A DNA stretch of 64,000 nucleotides from Daejeonella lutea (GCF_900168015.1 NZ_FUYR01000003.1:248001-312000); one strand, 5' to 3'. Shown: positions 1-9,280, counted from the stretch's first letter. Notes: generated by a model not told the origin, from the sequence alone. Made by a program: numbers and translations.

Positions 1-447
1 CTGGCTTTTCAAATACAGTGCCAGTTACTCGGGTTTAGATTGAAAATTTTCGTTATAGATAATAATTGTATAACGGCGGTTAAGTCATTAACGTATATCG
101 ATTTATTTTAAATCGAAATTACCAAGCTACATTCTGTGAGGGTTCAATTAAAATTTACGATGAAATAGGGCGGGGACAGGACCGCTGGAACTAAATGTGT
201 GGCTGCGCTTTACTAAAGCTGCGAACAAACTTATCGGAGGCCAATAATAAGGTTTGCCAAAGCCCCTTTTAGGCAATACTTTCAACGGCAAATGAACGGC
301 AAATGAACGGCAAATGAACGGCAAATGAAATTGCCTTAATCAATGGGAAATACAGGCTTTTACAAGGCCTCTTCGAATTTTCTTATTTCGAATGCTTATT
401 TTCATTAAATTGCTAAATTTCCATTATCAAGTATTCTACTAGAAATT
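1..447. other. Intergenic region at window start
   Basis: No convincing gene is seen. The stretch holds the 4 x 11 bp tandem repeat, a small palindrome at 207-219 (GCTTTA-C-TAAAGC), and a near match to the Bacteroidota -7 box (TAAATTTC, about 413) upstream of the acyl-CoA ligase. A gene cut off by the left edge cannot be excluded. Confidence 0.5.
284..327. repeat. Tandem repeat, 4 x 11 bp
   Basis: The unit aacggcaaatg is repeated four times without change. It lies about 120 bases before the acyl-CoA ligase start. No coding sense is visible. Confidence 0.9.
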
Positions 448-2220
448 ATGGCCGAAATAACCCGGGTTTTTGATCTTCTGAAGCACTCACTGGACAAGTT
501 CAAGAAGGACGATCTGGTAGCGGCGAAAAGGAACGGCGAGTGGATAAAGTATTCAACTGAATATTTTGTTAAGCAAGTTGATGCGTTGAGCCTCGGCCTG
601 ATTGCAAAGGGAATTAAGAAAGGCGATAAGGTAGCTATCATGTCGCCCAACCGGCCGGAATGGAATATCTGTGATTTCGGGATCATGCAGATCGGGGCTA
701 CCCAGGTTCCCATGTATCCGACGCTGGCGGAAAATGATATCAAGTTTATCGCGAAAGATGCGGATATACGGATTGTCTTTGTGTCAGATAAGACCCTGTA
801 TGAAAAACTAAACACGGTAAAAACCCGCGACGCAGCGAATTTTGAGATCTATACTTTTGATGAAGTTCCAGGTCTTCCTAATTGGGAGGATGTAATTGCC
901 CTGGGCAAGGAAAAGGAATCGGTGGACCTGGAAGAATATCGCAGAGAAATAAAGCCAGAAGACCTTTTAACATTAATTTATACTTCAGGTACAACCGGAA
1001 CTCCAAAAGGAGTCATGCTGACACATAATAACCTGGTGAGTAATATTCGGGAGTCGTCAAAGCTCTATCCCGCAGGGTTTACCAAAGCCATCAGTTTTCT
1101 GCCCCTATCACACGTGTTTGAGCGGATGGTCATTTATATGTACCTGTACCTTGGAATATCAATTTACTATGCGCAGAGCATGGAAACTATTGCTGCCGAT
1201 ATAGCAGATGTTAAACCGCATGGATTTACTACTGTTCCAAGGCTCCTTGAAAAAGTATACGACCGGATTGTGGAAAAGGGATCGCAACTGACGGGGGTTA
1301 AGAGGAAGTTGTTTTACTGGGCATTGGATTTAGGACTTAATTATGAAATGGATGGTGCAAATGGCCCATGGTATGAGTGTCAGTTAAAGATTGCCAACAA
1401 GCTGGTGTTTAGCAAATGGCGGGAAGCATTGGGCGGAAATATTATGGCTATTGTCTCGGGCGGTGCGGCCTTGCAGCCAAGGCTTGCCCGGGTATTCTGG
1501 GCAGCAGGCATGCCGGTGCTGGAGGGTTATGGCCTTACCGAAACTTCTCCGGTTATCAATGTAAACGGACTGCGGAAAGGAGAGGCCAAATTCACTACGG
1601 TTGGCCGGACTATAAAAGACGTAGAGGTAAAGATTGCTGAGGACGGGGAGATCCTGTGTAAAGGTCCGAATGTAATGAAGGGTTACTATAATCGCCCAGA
1701 TCTGAGTGCCGAAGTCATTGATAAGGATGGGTTTTTCCATACTGGTGATATCGGAGAGATTGTTGATGGGCAGTACCTTCGAATCACGGATAGGAAGAAG
1801 GAAATATTCAAGACTGCGGGGGGCAAGTATATCGCACCGCAAATGCTCGAGAATAAGTTTAAAGAATCTATTTTCATCGAGCAGGTAATGGTTATCGGAG
1901 AAAACCAACGGTTTCCGGCAGCCCTTGTTTTACCATCATTTGCAACATTAGAGAAGTGGTGCGAAAGAAAGGAGATTCCATATACTACCAACGAGGAAAT
2001 GGTTAAAGACCCGCAGATCATTGAAAAGATCTGGTCTGAAATGGAGAAGTTTAATCAGGAGTTCGGGAATTGGGAACGTGTTAAAAAGATTGAATTACTT
2101 CCGGTAGAATGGAGTATCGATGGGGGAGAATTAACCCCGAAGCTTAGTTTAAGAAGGAAAGCTATTTTAGAGAAATATAAATCACAGGTTGAGAAATTAT
2201 ACAAAAATGCAAACGAATAA
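448..2220 (+). CDS. fadD: Long-chain fatty acid--CoA ligase (AMP-forming)
   Basis: This enzyme activates long-chain fatty acids to acyl-CoA with ATP, the entry step of beta-oxidation and of lipid recycling. It is probably peripheral to the inner membrane. The 590 residues show the adenylate-forming superfamily motifs in order: the phosphate-binding motif YTSGTTGTPKG from residue 178, the YGLTETSP motif near 361, the TGD motif, and the hinge motif beginning DRKKE at about 448, followed by the catalytic-lysine region GGKYIAPQ. Length is normal for the bacterial and eukaryotic-like FadD group (FAA1/FadD15 type). The ATG at 448 follows a long non-coding stretch. The next gene overlaps its 3-prime end. 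The fadNAE operon 3 kb downstream fits a fatty-acid catabolic role. Exact chain-length preference cannot be read from sequence. Confidence 0.92.
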   Translation: MAEITRVFDLLKHSLDKFKKDDLVAAKRNGEWIKYSTEYFVKQVDALSLGLIAKGIKKGDKVAIMSPNRPEWNICDFGIMQIGATQVPMYPTLAENDIKFIAKDADIRIVFVSDKTLYEKLNTVKTRDAANFEIYTFDEVPGLPNWEDVIALGKEKESVDLEEYRREIKPEDLLTLIYTSGTTGTPKGVMLTHNNLVSNIRESSKLYPAGFTKAISFLPLSHVFERMVIYMYLYLGISIYYAQSMETIAADIADVKPHGFTTVPRLLEKVYDRIVEKGSQLTGVKRKLFYWALDLGLNYEMDGANGPWYECQLKIANKLVFSKWREALGGNIMAIVSGGAALQPRLARVFWAAGMPVLEGYGLTETSPVINVNGLRKGEAKFTTVGRTIKDVEVKIAEDGEILCKGPNVMKGYYNRPDLSAEVIDKDGFFHTGDIGEIVDGQYLRITDRKKEIFKTAGGKYIAPQMLENKFKESIFIEQVMVIGENQRFPAALVLPSFATLEKWCERKEIPYTTNEEMVKDPQIIEKIWSEMEKFNQEFGNWERVKKIELLPVEWSIDGGELTPKLSLRRKAILEKYKSQVEKLYKNANE

Positions 2221-3910
2221 ATCACACTTCACTAGTCTGAGAGCGGTTATGCTTGCCGCTGTTTTCCTGTCATCATGCGTAGGTGGGCAAATAGGAAAGA
2301 ATAACAGTGGAGAATATAAGAACGGGATGGTTGTTTCTGCCCACCCGTCGGCTTCTAAGGTAGGACTTGATATCATGAAGAAGGGCGGCAATGCGGTTGA
2401 TGCAGCCGTAGCTGTACAGTTTGCACTGGCAGTCGTTTATCCGAATGCAGGCAATATCGGAGGCGGGGGGTTTATGGTTTACCGTTCTGCAGACGGTGAA
2501 GTTGCAGCCCTGGATTTCAGGGAAAAGGCACCTGGCAAAGCTTTCCGCGATATGTACCTGGATGCTGCCGGCAATCCAATAACAGATAAAAGTCTGTACG
2601 GGCACCTGGCTGCCGGCGTTCCCGGCAGTGTTGATGGGATGGTACAGGCACACAGCAAATACGGGAAACTTACCTGGGCCGAAGTTGTTCAGCCCGCCCT
2701 GAATCTGGCGCGCAATGGTTTTCCGATTACCGAGAACCAGGCTAGGGAGTTTGCCGGTCAGCAGTCTAGCTTTAAGAAATATAATCCTGGAAAAACTTAT
2801 TATATAAAAGATAAATGGGCAGCAGGAGAGCTTTGGGTTCAGGAAGACCTGGCCAACACCCTTGAACTGATTCGGGATAAAGGGCGTGAGGGATTTTATG
2901 CAGGAACTGTGGCAGATCATATCGTCGCTGAAATGCAGTCGGGTGGGGGATTAATAAGCAAAGAAGACCTTAAGAATTACCACGCGGTATGGCGCGAACC
3001 AATTGTGGGTACGTACCGGGACCATAAAGTGATAACTGTACCACCTCCGTCAAGCGGCGGCATCGCATTACTTCAACTCTTGAACTCAGTGGAACCATTT
3101 CCATTAAAACGCTGGGGTTATAATTCAGATTCAACTGTTCAGGTAATGGTTGAGGCAGAGCGGAGGGTATATGCCGACAGGGCATCGCACTTAGGGGACC
3201 CGGATTTCTACAAAGTGCCTCAGAAGTATCTCATTCTGCCTGTTTACTCTAAATTCAGAATGAGTAATTTCAATTGGGATAAGGCTACACTGAGTACTGA
3301 TATCAAAGCAGGTGAGGTGCCGAAGGAGAGCGAAGAAACCACCCATTTTTCCATTGTAGACCGGGCTGGAAATGCGGTGTCTATCACTACAACAATCAAT
3401 GGCAGCTACGGATCAAAGGTTTTTGTAAAAGGTGCAGGCTTCCTTCTTAATAATGAGATGGATGATTTTTCAGTGAAGCCTGGTTCGCCTAATATGTATG
3501 GTTTGCTGGGTGGTGAGGCTAACGCCGTTCAGCCTAACAAGAGAATGCTTAGCGCGATGACTCCGACCATCCTGGAAAAGGAGGGTAAGTTATTTATGGT
3601 GGTAGGCACCCCAGGTGGATCAACTATTATTACCTCGGTGTTTCAAACTATCCTGAATGTGGTGGATTTCGATAAGAGTATGCAGGCAGCCGTCACAGCA
3701 AAAAGATTTCACCATCAATGGTTCCCTGACGAAGTTGTCATGGAAAGGAAAGGTCTGGATAGTATGACGGTGGTCAGGCTCACCCAAAAAGGATACAAAT
3801 TCAAGGAAAGAGGTGCGATAGGTAGAGTGGATGCAATCCTGAAAACCAAATGGGGTTATTACGAAGGTGGTGCAGATCCAAGAGGGGATGATACCAAGCT
3901 TGGCTGGTAA
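2207..3910 (+). CDS. ggt: Gamma-glutamyltransferase, lipoprotein
   Basis: The enzyme hydrolyses or transfers the gamma-glutamyl group of glutathione and related peptides. It is an N-terminal nucleophile enzyme made as a precursor that cuts itself in two. The self-cleavage Thr is visible as the first Thr of ETTHFSI (about residue 378), followed by the family motifs SITTTINGSYG and NNEMDDFS and by TPGGS near the C-terminus. I chose the ATG at 2207 because it gives a signal sequence ending in the lipobox LSSC, so the protein should be a membrane-anchored periplasmic or outer-membrane lipoprotein. A TTG start at 2189 is possible but adds nothing to the signal. The gene overlaps the end of fadD by 14 bases in another frame, which suggests translational coupling. 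It is convergent with the next gene. Confidence 0.93.
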   Translation: MQTNKSHFTSLRAVMLAAVFLSSCVGGQIGKNNSGEYKNGMVVSAHPSASKVGLDIMKKGGNAVDAAVAVQFALAVVYPNAGNIGGGGFMVYRSADGEVAALDFREKAPGKAFRDMYLDAAGNPITDKSLYGHLAAGVPGSVDGMVQAHSKYGKLTWAEVVQPALNLARNGFPITENQAREFAGQQSSFKKYNPGKTYYIKDKWAAGELWVQEDLANTLELIRDKGREGFYAGTVADHIVAEMQSGGGLISKEDLKNYHAVWREPIVGTYRDHKVITVPPPSSGGIALLQLLNSVEPFPLKRWGYNSDSTVQVMVEAERRVYADRASHLGDPDFYKVPQKYLILPVYSKFRMSNFNWDKATLSTDIKAGEVPKESEETTHFSIVDRAGNAVSITTTINGSYGSKVFVKGAGFLLNNEMDDFSVKPGSPNMYGLLGGEANAVQPNKRMLSAMTPTILEKEGKLFMVVGTPGGSTIITSVFQTILNVVDFDKSMQAAVTAKRFHHQWFPDEVVMERKGLDSMTVVRLTQKGYKFKERGAIGRVDAILKTKWGYYEGGADPRGDDTKLGW

Positions 3911-3912
3911 GC

Positions 3913-4500
3913 TTAGCTAGCAGGAGTTCCCTTTTTAGATTCTAGCACTACTATCAAACCCGAAATGATAAAGTGGGCCAGCACGATACCAAGTAAGGTG
4001 AATTTTGTAGCAGCAAAGAAATAAGCCAGGTAAGCATAGATGTCTTCCGGCGGATAATAGATCAGCTTGATAAGGGAAAGGTTCTCGAGATAATCACACA
4101 AAACAGCTATGAATGTTAAGATGCTGATGTCTCTAAATCTGTTAAACATGTGCCCTTTAGGCAATTTATGACAAATCCATGCCGTGGCATAATAAAAGGT
4201 TGCGCCATATAACAGCGGAAAGATAAAATCAAGGAATATACTCCTGGTGAGCAAGTCTAACTGTCCTGAATCTCGTAAGCCTGCCAGAAAACTTATTGCA
4301 TTACTTGCTGTTCCGATATACTCGAAATCAATAATAAGCCCGGAATCCAGCGGCGCGGTCATAGTACGCATTACCATAAGCCAGGCTGCTGTTAGAACCA
4401 TAAAAATCAGGAAGCGCAAACCTTTATCTTTCATTATTATCCGATAGCTGTTTAACGACTGTGAAATTTCAAAACCTCCTTTAACCTGCCTATTTGGCAT
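3913..4500 (-). CDS. Integral membrane protein of unknown function
   Basis: I do not recognise a family. The protein (up to 195 residues) has about four hydrophobic segments: near residues 29-46 (FLIFMVLTAAWLMV), 85-105, 125-145 and 165-187. It is therefore an inner-membrane protein. The start is uncertain. The first ATG is at 4500, but the second at 4434 (MKDKGLRF) places the first membrane helix near the N-terminus and is the likelier start. An AGGAGG-like run on the coding strand lies about 40 bases before it, too far to be a normal ribosome site. The gene is convergent with ggt, the stop codons being two bases apart. Confidence 0.7.
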   Translation of the reverse strand: MPNRQVKGGFEISQSLNSYRIIMKDKGLRFLIFMVLTAAWLMVMRTMTAPLDSGLIIDFEYIGTASNAISFLAGLRDSGQLDLLTRSIFLDFIFPLLYGATFYYATAWICHKLPKGHMFNRFRDISILTFIAVLCDYLENLSLIKLIYYPPEDIYAYLAYFFAATKFTLLGIVLAHFIISGLIVVLESKKGTPAS

Positions 4501-4571
4501 TTACTGAACGATTTTCTAATCCTAAATTAGTATTAAATTATTAATTTTTAGGATTGTAACCCCAACCCGGC

Positions 4572-4973
4572 CTATTTTCTGAATGGGTATTGTTTAAACG
4601 AGACTTGACTCATTCCGCCCTTTTCATAAATAGCAATGCAGCTTTTTTCCATTTCAGCGGGTATATTATTATCGCCTAACGAAACGGTAGCAGGGTATGG
4701 TTTACCTGCCTCGAAAAAGTAAATCCTCGTTGTTCCGTATTTGGTATGAGGCATGTAATTGCCGTACTGCTCCATTTCTTTCCATACCTCGCCTTCAACA
4801 GTAACAGCGTAAACGCGAATAACCGGACCGCTATTCTGCTCGTTTCTCACAAATGCAACCTCTTTAAAACCGCCTTTAAGGTCTTTAATTCCCGGCTCGC
4901 TTACCGCATTCCAGATCATCGCGGCCACCAGCACTATCGCACCGATGATTATGTAGTTCTTTTTATTCTTCAA
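4572..4973 (-). CDS. Small membrane-anchored protein of unknown function
   Basis: The 133 residues start with a basic stretch and one hydrophobic segment (YIIIGAIVLVAAMIW, residues 7-21). A soluble domain of about 110 residues follows, with alternating strand-like segments and no motif I recognise. It is either a single-pass anchored protein or an exported protein with an uncleaved signal. It is separated by about 70 bases from the membrane protein downstream on the same strand and could share a transcript with it. No function is proposed. Confidence 0.65.
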   Translation of the reverse strand: MKNKKNYIIIGAIVLVAAMIWNAVSEPGIKDLKGGFKEVAFVRNEQNSGPVIRVYAVTVEGEVWKEMEQYGNYMPHTKYGTTRIYFFEAGKPYPATVSLGDNNIPAEMEKSCIAIYEKGGMSQVSFKQYPFRK

Positions 4974-5093
4974 TTCAGATTGATCTTTTGATTGCTGGCA
5001 AAGGTACTTACTATATGCAATTCATCTGCCTGTTAATTAAGCATTTCCTAAAGGAGAAAGTTCTCCGTCTATAGAGATTAATAAAATCAACAA

Positions 5094-5104
5094 TATGCTT
5101 GCAT
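5094..5104. promoter_or_regulatory. Second copy of the MarR site core
   Basis: The 11 bases TATGCTTGCAT are identical to the core of the palindrome at 5126-5145. This copy overlaps the TTG -33 element. A repressor bound to both would cover both promoter boxes. Confidence 0.5.
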
Positions 5105-5128
5105 CTTAAATTTCTATTCATAAATTTG
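5099..5128 (+). promoter_or_regulatory. Promoter of the marR/fad genes
   Basis: The sequence matches the Bacteroidota primary-sigma consensus: TTG at 5099-5101, a spacer of 19 bases, then TAAATTTG (TAnnTTTG) at 5121-5128. The start of transcription would fall near 5135, about 18 bases before the marR ATG. Confidence 0.7.
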
Positions 5129-5145
5129 TTATGCTTGCATAGCAA
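5126..5145. promoter_or_regulatory. Candidate MarR operator (main site)
   Basis: Two 9-base arms, TTGTTATGC and GCATAGCAA, form an inverted repeat around a central TT with one mismatch. The site covers the end of the -7 box and the expected transcription start of marR. Its core TATGCTTGCAT recurs at 5094-5104 over the -33 box, exactly 36 bases away. MarR proteins typically bind such palindromes to repress their own promoter; that this MarR binds here is inference. Confidence 0.6.
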
Positions 5146-5152
5146 ATATTGA

Positions 5153-5584
5153 ATGAAACCTGAAGAAACTGTAGACTATTTTCTAAAGATCGTTTGGCAA
5201 ACGGTAGCTAACAAATACAATCAGATTGCTTCTGAGTATGGGATCACCCAGGCTCTTGGATATATGCTGATAAACATCCACGAGGAAGGCACGGCTGTTT
5301 CACAGATTGCTTCCCTTTCTGGGGTGAAGTCTACCAGCCTATCCAGAATGTTGAATAATATGCAGGAACTCGGCTTGATCTATAGAGAAACAGATCCGGC
5401 AGACAAAAGGTCTGTAAAGATATTTCTAACGCCATTTGGTGTGGAAAAGAGACAGATTGCCAAGGATGTCGTGAAGAAGTTTAACGAATACCTTAACGCG
5501 CACATATCAGATAAGGAGCGTCTTCAGCTGATCAAAAGCCTGAACAAGATAAATCAACTAACCTTTGATTATAAACCTCAGTAG
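5153..5584 (+). CDS. MarR-family transcriptional regulator
   Basis: A 143-residue winged-helix regulator. The DNA-binding region is visible as AVSQIASLSGVKSTSLSRMLNNMQELGLIYRE (about residues 50-82), and the wing as DPADKRSVKIFLTPFG just after it; DKR is the usual wing signature of the family. MarR proteins usually act as dimers that leave DNA when a ligand binds. The gene sits 38 bases before fadN on the same strand, so the likely ligand is a fatty acyl-CoA or fatty acid and the likely target is the fad operon. That assignment rests on context only. Operator-like sites on its own promoter suggest autoregulation. Confidence 0.88.
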   Translation: MKPEETVDYFLKIVWQTVANKYNQIASEYGITQALGYMLINIHEEGTAVSQIASLSGVKSTSLSRMLNNMQELGLIYRETDPADKRSVKIFLTPFGVEKRQIAKDVVKKFNEYLNAHISDKERLQLIKSLNKINQLTFDYKPQ

Positions 5585-5622
5585 TTACTGTTCATGGTTA
5601 GGAAAACTTGAAATTTGAAAGA

Positions 5623-8028
5623 ATGAAACGAACGATAAGAAAAGTAGCAGTATTGGGTTCGGGGATAATGGGTTCCCGGATTGCTTGTCACTTTGCCAAT
5701 ATTGGGGCTGAGGTATTGCTGCTTGACATGGTGCCGAAGGACCTGACAGAAGAAGAAAAAGCTAAAGGTCTAAGCCTGGACAATAAGGTTCTGCGAAACA
5801 AGATAGTTAACACAGCGCTCGAGAGCACTCTGAAATCTAATCCGTCGCCAATATTCAGTAAAAAGGTTATCAGCAATATAACCACAGGCAACTTTCAGGA
5901 CAATATGAAAGATATTGCCGGATGTGACTGGGTAATCGAGGTCGTGGTTGAGCGTTTGGACATTAAAAAACTCATTTATGATGAGGTAGAAAAATATAGA
6001 ACGCCAGGTACGCTGATCAGTTCAAACACTTCAGGAATCCCTATCCATCTAATGGCCGAAGGGCGTTCAGATGACTTTCGGGCTCACTTCTGCGGAACCC
6101 ACTTCTTTAATCCCCCTCGTTACCTCCGGTTACTTGAAATAATACCGGGACCGGACACAAAACAGGATGTGATAGACTTTCACATGCACTACGGGGATAA
6201 GTTCCTCGGCAAGACGACCGTTCTTTGTAAAGATACCCCGGCTTTCATTGCAAACCGCGTAGGAGTTTATTCCATTATGGCTTTACTGCATCTGGTAGAT
6301 AAAATGGATCTTACGGTTGAAGAAGTTGACAAATACACAGGTCCTGCTTTGGGCCGGCCGAAATCTGCCACTTTCCGGACAACAGATGTCGTGGGTCTGG
6401 ATACAATGATCAATGTTGCGGGGGGGCTGTACAGCAATCTTCCTGACGATAAAGCTCATGATTTATTTGAGCTGCCAGCCTATGTGAAGAAGATGCAGGA
6501 GAATAACTGGCTGGGAGATAAGACACAGCAAGGCTTTTATAAAAAGATAAAAGGTGCGGACGGCAAATCCGAGATCCTCGCGCTCGATCTAAAGACTTTT
6601 GAATACAAACCACAGCAAAAGATAAAATCACAGACTCTTGAAGCTACGAAAGCCGTAGAGAATCTTCGCGAACGGATGAAAGTCTTTGCGAAAGGAACAG
6701 ATAAAGCCGGCGACTTTTTCCGGACATCGTTCTTTGGCTTGTTTGAATACGTATCCGATAGAATTCCCGAAATATCTGACGAGCTATACCGGATAGATGA
6801 CGCCATGCGAGCCGGTTTCGGCTGGGAACTTGGACCATTTGAAGTTTGGGATGCTTTGGGTGTAAAGGAAGCAGTTGAAGGAATGAATGCGCTGGGAAAC
6901 CAAGCTGCCCCCTGGGTACAGGAAATGCTTGAAGCCGGGAATACTTCCTTTTATAAAGTGGAGAATGGGGTTAAGAAGTACTATGACATCCCAACTAAAT
7001 CATATCTACCTGTTCCGGGGACTGATGATTTTATCGTTCTAGACAATATCCGCGACAGCAAAACCATCTGGAAGAATTCCGGCACCTCAATTATTGACCT
7101 GGGAGATGGAATATTGAACCTCGAGATTCACACCAAGATGAACACCATTGGAGGAGAGGTAATCCAGGGACTTAATAAGGCAATAGATCTTGCTGAAAAA
7201 GATTATCGTGGACTCGTAATAGGAAATGATGGAGCCAACTTCTCCGCTGGAGCTAATATTGGGATGATCTTTATGGCTGCCGTTGAACAGGATTGGGATG
7301 AAATAAATATTGCTATCCGGATGTTCCAGAACGCCATGATGAGGGTTAGGTACTCATCCATTCCCGTCGTTGCAGCGGCCCATAACCTTACTCTCGGCGG
7401 TGGTTGTGAGTTGTGCTTGCATGCAGACCACGTTCAGACCAATGCTGAAACCTATATGGGATTGGTTGAGTTTGGAGTTGGCCTAATTCCCGGGGGCGGA
7501 GGTTCAAAAGAATTCGCTCTGCGTATTTCCGACGAGTTTAAGGAAGGACAAATAGAGCAAATGGCTCTAAGAGACCGGTTTTTAACGATCGGTATGGCGA
7601 AAGTGTCGACTTCCGGTGCAGAGGCTTACGAACTTGGTTATCTCCAAAAAGACAAGTACAGCATAACTATGAACCGCAGCAGGCTGATAGCGGATGCCAA
7701 GGAAAAGGCGATTGAACTTGCCGATGCGGGTTATACCAAGCCGGTTCAAAGGAAAGATATCCGGGTGTTAGGCAAGCAGGGAATGGGAATTGTTTACGCC
7801 GGAGCTAATTCGATGTTCGCAGGAAATTTAATTTCCGAGCATGATAAGAAGATATCTGAAAAACTGGGTTACGTTTTATGCGGTGGTGATTTGTCCGCGC
7901 CTACACTCGTTACAGAGCAATACCTCCTCGATCTTGAACGGGAGGTGTTCCTATCGCTTTGCGGAGAAAAGAAGACTTTAGAACGGATTCAATCAATATT
8001 AACTAAAGGGAAGCCCCTAAGAAATTAA
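5623..8028 (+). CDS. fadN: 3-hydroxyacyl-CoA dehydrogenase / enoyl-CoA hydratase
   Basis: This bifunctional beta-oxidation enzyme hydrates enoyl-CoA and oxidises the 3-hydroxyacyl-CoA with NAD. The order of domains is that of Bacillus FadN, not E. coli FadB. The NAD-binding dehydrogenase comes first, with the Rossmann motif VAVLGSGIMGSRIA near residues 8-21 and the HFFNPPRY motif near 166. Dehydrogenase C-terminal domains follow, and a crotonase-fold hydratase lies in the last third, seen in SAGANIGM and HNLTLGGGCEL and the oxyanion-hole region LIPGGGGSKE. The ATG at 5623 places the Rossmann strand at the N-terminus; an upstream TTG at 5608 is less likely. The 801 residues match the family. 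fadA follows after 68 bases. Confidence 0.92.
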   Translation: MKRTIRKVAVLGSGIMGSRIACHFANIGAEVLLLDMVPKDLTEEEKAKGLSLDNKVLRNKIVNTALESTLKSNPSPIFSKKVISNITTGNFQDNMKDIAGCDWVIEVVVERLDIKKLIYDEVEKYRTPGTLISSNTSGIPIHLMAEGRSDDFRAHFCGTHFFNPPRYLRLLEIIPGPDTKQDVIDFHMHYGDKFLGKTTVLCKDTPAFIANRVGVYSIMALLHLVDKMDLTVEEVDKYTGPALGRPKSATFRTTDVVGLDTMINVAGGLYSNLPDDKAHDLFELPAYVKKMQENNWLGDKTQQGFYKKIKGADGKSEILALDLKTFEYKPQQKIKSQTLEATKAVENLRERMKVFAKGTDKAGDFFRTSFFGLFEYVSDRIPEISDELYRIDDAMRAGFGWELGPFEVWDALGVKEAVEGMNALGNQAAPWVQEMLEAGNTSFYKVENGVKKYYDIPTKSYLPVPGTDDFIVLDNIRDSKTIWKNSGTSIIDLGDGILNLEIHTKMNTIGGEVIQGLNKAIDLAEKDYRGLVIGNDGANFSAGANIGMIFMAAVEQDWDEINIAIRMFQNAMMRVRYSSIPVVAAAHNLTLGGGCELCLHADHVQTNAETYMGLVEFGVGLIPGGGGSKEFALRISDEFKEGQIEQMALRDRFLTIGMAKVSTSGAEAYELGYLQKDKYSITMNRSRLIADAKEKAIELADAGYTKPVQRKDIRVLGKQGMGIVYAGANSMFAGNLISEHDKKISEKLGYVLCGGDLSAPTLVTEQYLLDLEREVFLSLCGEKKTLERIQSILTKGKPLRN

Positions 8029-8056
8029 TAAAAAAGATGATCTGAGTGGTTGGAAA

Positions 8057-8091
8057 TTTCTCGAATCTCGCATCTCATTTCACAAATCTAT
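8057..8091. repeat. Heptad array (TCTCG dialect), 5 units
   Basis: Five consecutive 7-base units: tttctcg, aatctcg, catctca, tttcaca, aatctat. It fills the gap between the fadN stop and the fadA start. The same dialect occurs at 28927-28968. Confidence 0.7.
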
Positions 8092-8096
8092 CAAAA

Positions 8097-9275
8097 ATGG
8101 AAGAAGCATATATAATAGCGGCTTATCGTACAGCAGTTGGCAAAGCACCCAGGGGTGTATTTCGTTTTACGCGCGCTGATGAATTAGCAGCCGAAGTTAT
8201 AAGGAACTTAGTTGCAGCCGTTCCTAACCTCGATAAAGAAGAAATAGATGATGTCATCGTCGGGAATGCAACACCCGAGGCAGAGCAGGGTCTGAACGTG
8301 GCGAGGATGATATCGTTAATGGGACTTGACACCGATAAGGTGCCGGGAGTGACGGTTAACCGGTACTGTGCTTCAGGTTTGGAAACCATTGCTATCGCTT
8401 CAGCTAAGATCAGGTCGGGCATGGCAGACTGTATAGTTGCCGGTGGTGTCGAAATTATGTCGGGTATGCCTTTCGGCGGATGGAAGCTTGTGCCGAACGC
8501 AGACGTGGCTAAAAACCACCCCGACTGGTACTGGGGAATGGGGCTTACTGCAGAGGCTGTCGCCAAAGAATACAATGTCAGCAGGGAAGATCAGGATGAG
8601 TTTTCTTATAACTCCCATCAAAAAGCGATTGCTGCGATTAAGAATGGTCATCTTAAAGAAGGTGTTCTTCCGATTACCATAAAAGAAAACTACCTGGATG
8701 AAAATCTTAAAAAGAAAACCCGGGAGTATGTGGTTGATACCGATGAAGGGCCTAGGGCGGACACAGCTCTGGATAAGTTAGCCAAGCTTAAACCTGTTTT
8801 CGCTGCGGGCGGATCAGTAACGGCTGGGAACTCTTCCCAAACATCAGACGGAGCTGCTTTTGTCTTAGTTGTTTCAGAAAGCATGCTTAAAAAGCTGAAT
8901 GTGCAGCCAATTGCCAGGCTTGTTAGTTATGGAGTTGCCGGTGTACCACCAAGGATTATGGGCATCGGTCCGATCGAAGCCATTCCGCTAGCCCTTAAAA
9001 AAGCAGGCATGAAGAAAGAAGAGCTGGATCTGATAGAACTTAACGAAGCATTTGCTTCACAATCACTCGCCATTATACGCACTCTCGACCTTAACCAGGA
9101 AGTTTTAAATGTAAATGGAGGAGCAATAGCGTTAGGTCATCCCCTGGGCTGTACTGGAGCGAAACTCTCTGTGCAGCTATTTAATGAATTAAAAAGACGA
9201 GAAAAGAAGTTTGGTATGGTGACGATGTGTGTGGGAACAGGACAGGGGGCAGCGGGGATTTTTGAAATGCTATAG
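8097..9275 (+). CDS. fadA: Acetyl-CoA C-acyltransferase (3-ketoacyl-CoA thiolase)
   Basis: The enzyme cleaves 3-ketoacyl-CoA with CoA to give acetyl-CoA and a shortened acyl-CoA. The catalytic residues of the thiolase family are visible: the nucleophilic Cys91 in NRYCASGLE, the His in ALGHPLGCTGAK, and the second Cys in CVGTGQGAAG near the C-terminus. The 392 residues are the usual length. I chose ATG 8097 (MEEAYIIAAYRTAVGK) because thiolases begin with this strand; the longer reading from 8046 would translate the heptad repeat array. It is the second gene of a fadN-fadA-fadE operon and is followed by an inserted S23-family gene. Confidence 0.95.
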   Translation: MEEAYIIAAYRTAVGKAPRGVFRFTRADELAAEVIRNLVAAVPNLDKEEIDDVIVGNATPEAEQGLNVARMISLMGLDTDKVPGVTVNRYCASGLETIAIASAKIRSGMADCIVAGGVEIMSGMPFGGWKLVPNADVAKNHPDWYWGMGLTAEAVAKEYNVSREDQDEFSYNSHQKAIAAIKNGHLKEGVLPITIKENYLDENLKKKTREYVVDTDEGPRADTALDKLAKLKPVFAAGGSVTAGNSSQTSDGAAFVLVVSESMLKKLNVQPIARLVSYGVAGVPPRIMGIGPIEAIPLALKKAGMKKEELDLIELNEAFASQSLAIIRTLDLNQEVLNVNGGAIALGHPLGCTGAKLSVQLFNELKRREKKFGMVTMCVGTGQGAAGIFEML

Positions 9276-9280
9276 GTTAG

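Noticed and set aside
284-327. The 11-base tandem repeat as a member of the heptad family
   Set aside because: The period is 11 and the units are identical, unlike the variable 7-base units.
8046-8096. N-terminal extension of FadA by 17 residues
   Set aside because: It would translate the heptad array, and thiolases start at the MEEAYIIAAYRTAVG segment.
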